Positions 57,616-64,000 of a stretch of DNA of 64,000 nucleotides are shown piece after piece. A program made the position numbers and the translations under genes. Every line of letters starts with the position of its first letter. Within the stretch, counting starts at the first letter, position 1. The stretch is from Cristatella mucedo (lineage: Eukaryota > Bryozoa > Phylactolaemata > Cristatellidae): contig WPIO01000035.1 of assembly GCA_009760855.2 (NCBI GenBank), positions 3,433,001 to 3,497,000 of the forward strand, written 5' to 3'. A model generated the notes under the pieces. That model made no database searches and was not told the DNA's origin. It saw nothing but the letters and a program-made list of their open reading frames with translations.

Positions 57616-59189
57616 AAAATTATATAAGCAGCTAAGCATGTCCATTGTCTTCTTGGAAAACGGAAGTTAAATTATGACTGAAACTGGTCAATTGCTACAC
57701 AGAATAAGGTTGCGTGCAAAGAGTGCTCACTGCTATGCATGTACTTCATAGGATGAGGCTTACCTGTGGACCATGACTACAGTTCACGGTCATTTCGTAT
57801 AGCACTATCTATGCTGACGAAATTTCGGCACGTACGTTGACGGTTCATCATTCGCATTTGCCTTCGAAGTACCATAATGGTTCAACCATTGACCGAATGC
57901 AAATCATTGACAATAAACCTGGTCCTCTTTTGCAATGCCAGTCGATAGCTCATGCGAATCGATCGCAATGCACCCGCATCGACGTGATCGATCCTGCAGC
58001 AAACCAAGATATGCATACGTTTCCTAAGCCTTTCGGAATTCTTCATCTTAAAAAAGTTCTTGCTAAAATCATATACGTAAACCGATACAGCTAGGACCTG
58101 TTTAGAGCTAGTATGTTTGTTTTTTGACAGTAGCTCGTAAGAAAGTACGTGCCTTTCTACTCAAAGCACTTACAGCTTCAGGTTGCTGGGTCTTTTACGC
58201 AAGTGGAGATGTCAGATATGCCGACGGCTAGCAACCAGCAAGTTATTCATGATCGTGTGCACTTATTATCGCTTCTTTATCGTAACTAAAATGCACTCCT
58301 GGATGTTATTGCTGTTGCTACGCTTAATGAACATGCATTAACCAAAAAAATCCCCACAGATAATGTGGAGCTGAGGCCGCCAGCTGAGACCGCACTCGCT
58401 TGGTATTCCTAGCAGTATCTTGAACCGCTCAAAGCACACTCCCACAAGCGTCACTGTGAACCACTGTAACTAAGTGGTCGTCAGGCCTGGTAAAACTCCG
58501 GCCGCCCAACTTAACTCCTCCCTTTGAAATCCTTTCTCGATGTCCAATTAATCCCTAATAGTAAGCGACCTTATTTCTGCAAAGTTTTTGGTTTGCTCGT
58601 CTTGACTTAAACTCAGCTAATAGTGGTGAACTGCCTGCTAATTAATTAAAGACGCAACCCCGGCTGGTTTCTCCTTCTTTCACACCCCTAGGTCGATCGT
58701 AACGGGAGGTGGAGTTGCTATTATCACGTGCTCGAAATTTGGCTCTAAGCCATTTGCAGTACCCTTTAAGCAGTCTTTTATATCTATCGCCTCAATTCAA
58801 CCAGAAAAAAGATACCGATAGTGGCCATAGTTTATCGCTTATCAGGTACCAAATCCTCAATCTCAGATTTCTTCAACCTCATTTCGATTCTGTGTGCAAT
58901 AAATCAATCTTTTATGATTTAGCCTGAGTTTAATATTCATTTCAATAACTTGTCTGACGCCTTCAGCACTGAATTTTGTGCATTGACTGACTCACTGTCT
59001 CTAGGGCTCACGTGCATGGCCCTATTCACATCGAGGGTCACACACTCGATCACATTTTCTCATACAATTGCACTCTGTCATCATAAATTATTAAAACAAA
59101 AATGCTGCTTCTCTGAACGCATGCAGGACGTATTCATTCTACACTGTGTGCCCCCTCCTCCTACTCTGAAATCACCTGTTTATCCCAAA
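57616..59189. other. Stretch with no gene seen
   Basis: Frames of 72-100 codons at 57,837-58,094, 58,709-58,927 and 58,950-59,252 have no recognised domains. The last may run into decayed LINE-B sequence. Confidence 0.4.
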
Positions 59190-60013
59190 ACATCTTTTAG
59201 GTTGGTCACCTTAAGCATATGGCTAGATAAGGTTTGCTCTTCTAAATGGTGATTATGTTGTGCGACTATCACCACGTGCTCAAAATGTAGGTGTCGTTTT
59301 CGACAAGTTATAAGAGCTTCGTTCAGAAGACCACTTCTACACGTAGCCATCACGCCCGATCCCTATTTAAGATAAGGAGCTGTCATTCATGGTGGCTTGA
59401 AAAATAATTTAACTAGCTGTTTAGTTCTGTCTCGTCTTGCTTATTGTTATTTCATTTTGACTGGGCTACCATTAAATGCAACTAGGCCACTGCGGATGGC
59501 TATGCATTTGGTTGCAAGGCTAGTTGGCAAATCCCAAAGATTTGACCACTCTGCCACAAGATCTAGGACAGCCGCCGGTGATCAGCAGAAACAGCAAAGT
59601 TCTTACACTCACCTACAAGGCCTCGTGGCGTGGTTCCTCCATACCTAGCTGAACTGCTGCACCAGTTTTAGCCTCCTCATGCAATCAGGTCATGCATGAA
59701 CAATAAATTAGCTGTTCTATAATCTGGTTAAAGACCGTTGGAGAAAGAAGCTTTAGCTCTCTTTAGGCCGTAGACTGTGTAACTCGCAACCACGATTCAT
59801 AAGCAACGAAAACTACTCTACTGCTGCCACCTTAGGCACATCCTTTCCAGCAGTCCTGGTGTGCTACTAAAAAGCTACTCACTATCTCAACTGCTCTCTT
59901 GACTCAGCTATGCTTCCCACTTTGTCTTTGTTGCCTGAGATGAAGTTTGGTGGCTAGCGAATGCATACCCGAAACGTCTCAGGCTGTTAGTGGGCTATAC
60001 AAAACTCTCTTGC

Positions 60014-60106
<93 letters not shown>

Positions 60107-60165
60107 ACAAACACACACACACACTGTCTTTGTGGCTGCGTGGAGTTACACAAGGAGATGCATTA
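59190..60165 (+). mobile_element. LINE-B 3' half interrupted by a CA microsatellite, plus strand
   Basis: Matches 11.1-12.0 kb along its whole length: GCTCTTCTAAATGGTGATTA, AATTTAACTAGCTGTTTAG, CAACTAGGCCACTGCGGATG, TTAGCCTCCTCATGC. At the 3' end, CTATACAAAACTCTCTTGCA-TAAC is followed by a CA repeat and then by ACTGTCTTTGTGGCTGCGTGG-AGTTACACAAGGAGATGCAT, the family end. The C-terminal coding region is decayed by stops. Confidence 0.85.
60017..60124. repeat. (CA)n microsatellite inside the LINE-B 3' region
   Basis: About 108 bp of CA with a few AA/TC interruptions. Other LINE-B copies have only a short ACACCCACA-type segment at this point, so the tract is an expansion within the element. Confidence 0.95.
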
Positions 60166-60734
60166 CATTGCATCACCCTTGACATCGATGCTGTCCGTGC
60201 GTGAATTTCTGCCTCGCTTCTGCTGCTCAATCCCCCTTCTGATCTGTCACAGTTAATAGGTTGCTACAACACGACTCTGCATGGCATGCTCAACGAGTTT
60301 AGACCTCTGACTAAGCTCACTGTTCACCCTAGCCAAGATGGTCAATGTTTTATGACAGACATTAAACTAGCTTGGTCTATTAAACTCGAGCTATAAAAAG
60401 GATAAAACAGATTAGGACTGACTGTCCATCGACAGGCATATGAGGACTGCGTGTAGTTTGTTCCAATCGCTCCTATCAAGGGCCAAGTCTAGCTTCTATA
60501 AAAATATTGCTGAATTACAGATGCCCAATCTAAAATACTGATGTTGACTATCAGCCGTCTCTCAACCGCTCCCAGGTTAGCTACTTACCTAATGATCCTT
60601 GTGATAATCTAGCTGATCGATTCTCTAGCTTCTTTCTCAAGAACGTCGACAATGTCACGGAGTTTATCCCTACGATGGCAGCATTCCCCTGGAGTTTGTC
60701 CCTTACTTTTTTGCAGCACCTCAATGTCTACATT
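60166..60734. other. Short stretch with no gene seen
   Basis: Unique sequence between LINE pieces. No recognisable features. Confidence 0.45.
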
Positions 60735-60870
60735 CAAGGATATCGCTTGTGACCTCGTCCTGTAGTTCATATCTCAAACAAAGACGAAAACTAGACCTGT
60801 GGACCCTATTTCCACTTTCAAGCTTCTACGATGCATTGCTATGCTGCTTCAACACACACTGCTGCTCACA
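60735..60870 (+). mobile_element. LINE-A N-terminal scrap, plus strand
   Basis: The plus strand reads ISQTKTKTRPVDPISTFKLL-RCIAMLLQ, the counterpart of VSQSKTTTSPLDPIHTDLLRRCIDLLQ (residues about 48-74) in the neighbouring opposite-strand copy. Both ends are broken. Confidence 0.7.
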
Positions 60871-60904
60871 GGTGAGGGCTAGATGGAGCTCTGGACGCAA
60901 GGAC

Positions 60905-62060
60905 CAATTTGGACGCGATATGCTTATCTAAACAAGCCCGAATTTAAGCAATGTAATGAAGCTGAAAATAGGCAGATTTGACTGTGGAGCTGATATGGTC
61001 GTCTAACGAGAGGTCGCTTTGGAAAATGACACCTAGATTTCGAGCTGATTTGACAGAAGATATGCTGGCAGAGCCAATTTTGAGAGTCAGCCTTTTCAAT
61101 CTCTGAATCGCACTGGGTTTGCCCATAACTAGTAAGTTAGTTTTATCATCGTTTAGTTTTAAAAAATTTGCTGCCATCCATGTGCAGATGTCATCAATGC
61201 ATGCAGCAAGTGAGTTGATAAAATTTGAGGTGCTCGAAGGCAGGGAGGGATCAAAGCAAAGGTACAACTGAGTGTCATCCGCATAGAAGTGATAGCCTAG
61301 ATTGTGCTTGGCAATCACATCAGCAAGAAGGAGAGTATAAACCGTGAAAAGAACCGGACCTAGCACGGAGCCCTGAGGTACTCCATATTTCAGAGGTACT
61401 TTAGATGATCTTTGTCCATTCACGTCAATACTCTGGAGTCTCCCCCTGAGATAGGACCTGAACCACTGCAGAGTAGTGTCAGTGACGCCCAGGTGAGATA
61501 AGAGGCGCTCTAGAAGAACTTTGTGATCGATGGTATCAAAAGCTGCCGAAAGATCGAGCAAAACAAGCAGAGAAACTCTACCCATGTCTGCATTCCTAAG
61601 TAGGTCGTCGCATACCCTAAGCAATGCTAAATCTGTGGAGTGATTAGCTCTAAAGCCAGACTGGAACTTACTAGCAAGGTGTGAGGTTTCGATATACGAG
61701 TTCAGCTGGTCTGCCACGACCCGTTCCAGTGTCTTTAATAGGAATGGTAGAAGGGAGACTGGGTGGTAGTTGGTTAAGTTCTCTTGGTCTAGTGTCGCTT
61801 TCTTGAGAAGTGGCCTGACTAAAGCTTTTTTGAAAGGTGCTGGGACATGACCTGAGGCTAATGACATATTAATTATGTTAGTTATGCATGGCTGCAGCAG
61901 ATCTATGCAACGTCGGAGCAGGTCAGTGTGAATAGGGTCAAGAGGACTTGTTGTCGTCTTTGATTGAGATACGAACTTTAGGACTAGATCACTAGTGACC
62001 TCCTTAAATGCATATCCATGTCGTGTGGTGATCAAGTCCCATCCAGCACACCAGTCAACA
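60905..62060 (-). mobile_element. Best LINE-A copy: nearly complete reverse transcriptase, minus strand
   Basis: One open frame of 389 codons (62,113-60,944) covers the N-terminal fingers through the thumb of an L2/CR1-type reverse transcriptase. Visible in order are PVSLLPFLLKTLERVV (118-133), SGFRANHSTDLALL (152-165), motif A LLVLLDLSAAFDTIDH (182-197, catalytic D187), TLQWFRSYLRGRLQSIDVNG (214-233), motif B YGVPQGSVLGPVLF (243-256), motif C FYADDTQLYL (276-285, D279 and D280), LKLNDDKTNLLVMGKP (318-333) and ARNLGVIFQSDLSLDDHIS (357-375). The frame ends at a TAA where other copies have AAA, so a single base change stops it. Sequence similarity then continues only to about 60,905, where the element is cut. 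The endonuclease, the C-terminal domain and the 3' tail are missing. The enzyme would copy LINE RNA at nicked target DNA. This copy is truncated but is the best family reference in the window. Confidence 0.92.
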
Positions 62061-62119
62061 TTAGAATTCCAATATAGACATATGGTTCTCAATATGTACA
62101 TATTTTTTCTCAATATGTT

Positions 62120-63190
62120 TACAGAAAATCAAGGAAGAGTGCTGCGGGCCCATGAGATTGGCTACCACTTCCATTCCGACGATGCCCAGCTTTATTTATG
62201 ATTTTGAACACCAGAATTGATGGCAGTTACTAATTAACAGAATTCCCACCTCGCAGACATCTGAATTAGATGTTGGCCAGTTTCCTTAACTGAATGATGC
62301 TAAAAACAAGCCATTACTTATAGGACACCCTGAGCCTTTGGCTTGAAAAAAGACTGTTTTTTTAATAGGTCACTGTAGTACAACCGTCAGTATGTACTCG
62401 TAATTAATAAATCTTCTTTGATATACACCTACATTTGAATGTTTCATTGAGAAGACTGCGTGCACTGCTATCAAACACGTCCGAGCCTTATCTTACTATG
62501 GGAGTTGTTTACCACAGTACCCTGCAAAAGCGAAGCTAGCTCCATGCTTCTGTCTAAGCAATTTCAGTTTTACTTTGTTAACGAAAAAGCCTCTAAGCCA
62601 ATGTAGCTGTTATGTATATGGCTGAAGGGCTAGTTACTAAATCTCGGGGTGGTTATGCTATGCTATGTGTCTCCTTTGCTGAACAAACTTCGATGGCTCC
62701 CGGTCCATCAATATATTCAGAGATCCTTACACTGACAAGGACTGTCATGGCCTGTCCCCTGCATACCTGGCTGGAGTGCTGCTCCAGTTTTAGCCTCCTC
62801 GTGCCTTTAGATCCTAAACCAACGATAAATGCATTGGCTTTTTTATTCTTACGTTTTAAGATCATTGGTGACAGAAGATTTTTGTCTGCATGCCGAGGCT
62901 ATAGAACTTATTCACACAATTTCTACGCACGGACAACTAATCTTCTGATACTGGCAGTGGGATATAATCTAAATATATCCAGGGCTGCTACTTTAAGGCT
63001 ATTGACTTCCTCGAGAGCCCTGCTGACTTGGCTATGTTTCTTACTTTATTTTTTTCGCATAAAATTGAGCCGATTGGCTACCTTACACCCGAAATGCGTT
63101 TAGGCTTTGCCTACACTGTGGAGACAACTCTACCTAAGCCCCCTTAGGCTTTGTAGCTTTGTGGAGTTACAGAAGGACTTACGTTATGAT
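62120..63190 (+). mobile_element. LINE-B copy, palm motif C to 3' end, plus strand
   Basis: HEIGYHFHSDDAQLYL at 62,150-62,200 is the motif C region, with YADD changed to HSDD. Then comes LNDAK..LLIGHPEPLA-like text near 62,290-62,340. Then C-terminal and 3' DNA shared with 11.5-12.0 kb: CTTACACTGACAAGGACTG, TTTAGCCTCCTCGTGCCTTT, CCGAAATGCGTTTAGGCTTT. The end GCTTTGTGGAGTTACAGAAGG is near 63,175. The plus frame 62,612-63,103 crosses it but is not a true protein. It starts about 60 bp from the LINE-A copy on the other strand. Confidence 0.82.
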
Positions 63191-63465
63191 TAGACGAACG
63201 AAGTCGCGAGCTGTTAACTAATTGTGCAGAGAGAAAATTCTGTCAGCACCAAAAGTAAATCAAAAAAGACGACGTAGAATCTCATTCCGTCATCAACAAA
63301 TCCCAATCTAGGAAACCAGCAGCATGATGCTTGAGCTTTTTTAAGGCGAGATCGTCCCCGGACACGGGATCTTCAATCACTAAGGCATGCTCTGACTGTG
63401 GTTGAATTGGCAGTTATAGCCTTGGGGATTGTAGTTTGAGTGTATGCCGGCTCCTCTAATGAGCC
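63191..63465. other. Short stretch with no gene seen
   Basis: Unclassified sequence between LINE-B and the LTR-like element. Confidence 0.4.
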
Positions 63466-64000
63466 TGTGATGTGGCATGGACACCGGCCGGTAACCCCTG
63501 GTGGCCAGATGGTGAATTCACCATCAGGGTCGGCCACTGCACAGTTGTGGTCCTCGATGAATCATCGGGGTCAACCAGAGAAGTGGAGAAGGAAAGAGAC
63601 TCAAGAGTGAGAAGGGACGAAGGCAGTCGTGTGTCTTGCCGCTCTGTGCCTTGTACAATAAACCGTTGGCGTTGTTCTGGGCCAGCGTTTTGTATGCCGA
63701 ACCACAAGCTATTTCGTGGGATGGAGCCGATGACGCCATGGGAGATGTCTTGTGCAGCGTCCCTAGGCTTATTTGGCTTCGGAGACTTCGCTGGCTTGCT
63801 GCTGAACTTCGAGAGGGAGATCGAGAAAAGTGGCTACAAACAGAGTGAGTGCCACTTGTTTTTGCTCCTTGCGATGCAAGGCGGGCCTTCACGTTTGCCT
63901 CGGGGCTCCCGCAGGAAGTTCAGGATGACTATGCCAAGCTTCGTGAGGCTCTAGTGAGGGCATTCACCTCGCCGGCCGGTAGAGCGAGATTGCTGCACGC
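63466..64000 (+). mobile_element. Left end of a Ty3/gypsy-like LTR retrotransposon, cut by window edge
   Basis: The GC-rich right end of the window looks like a long terminal repeat followed by the start of a gag gene. LTR-like features are a TGTGATGTGG start near 63,468 and an AATAAA at 63,657-63,662. Gag-like protein similarity begins around 63,780, with a DDYAKLREALVRAF string near the window edge that is typical of Ty3/gypsy capsid regions. The visible coding part appears broken in about one or two places. The element continues beyond 64,000, so its other LTR and pol cannot be seen. Age cannot be estimated from one LTR. Confidence 0.55.

Noticed and set aside
61995-62201. Plus-strand frame ending in HFHSDDAQLYL as a gene
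   Set aside because: It is the motif C region of a decayed LINE-B copy joined by chance to sequence opposite the LINE-A copy.

Overview
This window looks like non-model invertebrate animal nuclear DNA. It has no bacterial gene packing. Most of it is old retroposon debris, simple repeats and AT-rich unique sequence, with one CpG-rich gene-start region. I cannot name the species. A SPIN-like hAT miniature element and the mix of L2/CR1-type LINEs with tRNA-headed SINEs fit several invertebrate groups, for example freshwater molluscs or flatworms. That placement is inference.

Repeat content. Two L2/CR1-type non-LTR families dominate. LINE-A has WFRSYLRGR, GVPQGSVLGP and FYADDTQLYL motifs. Its 3' end is a GCGCC-type hairpin followed by an ATT-rich tail. 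LINE-B is a second family with a different 3' end (GGAGATACAT then short repeats). Copies lie on both strands throughout. The best is a LINE-A copy at 60.9-62.1 kb with a nearly complete reverse transcriptase. Two tRNA-headed SINE families are present. SINE-1 ends in the same 3' sequence as LINE-A, which suggests it is copied by the LINE-A enzyme. SINE-2 has its own body and tail. Other elements are a SPIN-like hAT MITE at 5.64-5.83 kb and the left end of a Ty3/gypsy-like LTR element, seemingly broken, running off the right edge. Large microsatellites (GA, CA/TA, TA, CT/CTGT) and minisatellites (G-rich at 0.8-1.1 kb, AT-rich at 39.0-39.7 kb) are scattered through the window; two clearly grew in or beside LINE tails.

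Genes. The strongest host gene is on the minus strand at 44,486-45,136 inside a CpG-rich island (44.2-46.75 kb). It is a two-exon gene for a predicted 104-residue secreted peptide. A signal-peptide exon is joined in phase 0 to an exon encoding six cysteines in a mirror-symmetric spacing. An upstream block holds a CCAAT box, GC boxes and a perfect palindrome. Weaker candidates are a terminal exon at 32,086-32,302 (CxC plus a very basic tail and a downstream AATAAA) and a small ORF at 41,422-41,634 resembling the start of a glycolipid-transfer-protein domain. Nothing else convinces me as host coding sequence.

Layout: 0-8.5 kb minisatellite, LINE-A/B copies, SPIN-like MITE and SINE-2; 8.5-13.4 kb mostly unique sequence with LINE pieces; 13.6-14.1 kb GA tract; 14-30 kb LINE-B/LINE-A remnants, CA/TA tracts and unclassified sequence; 30-41 kb weakly classified sequence, one candidate exon and an old LINE; 41-48 kb gene-bearing CpG-rich segment; 48-64 kb dense LINE/SINE mosaic ending in an LTR element.
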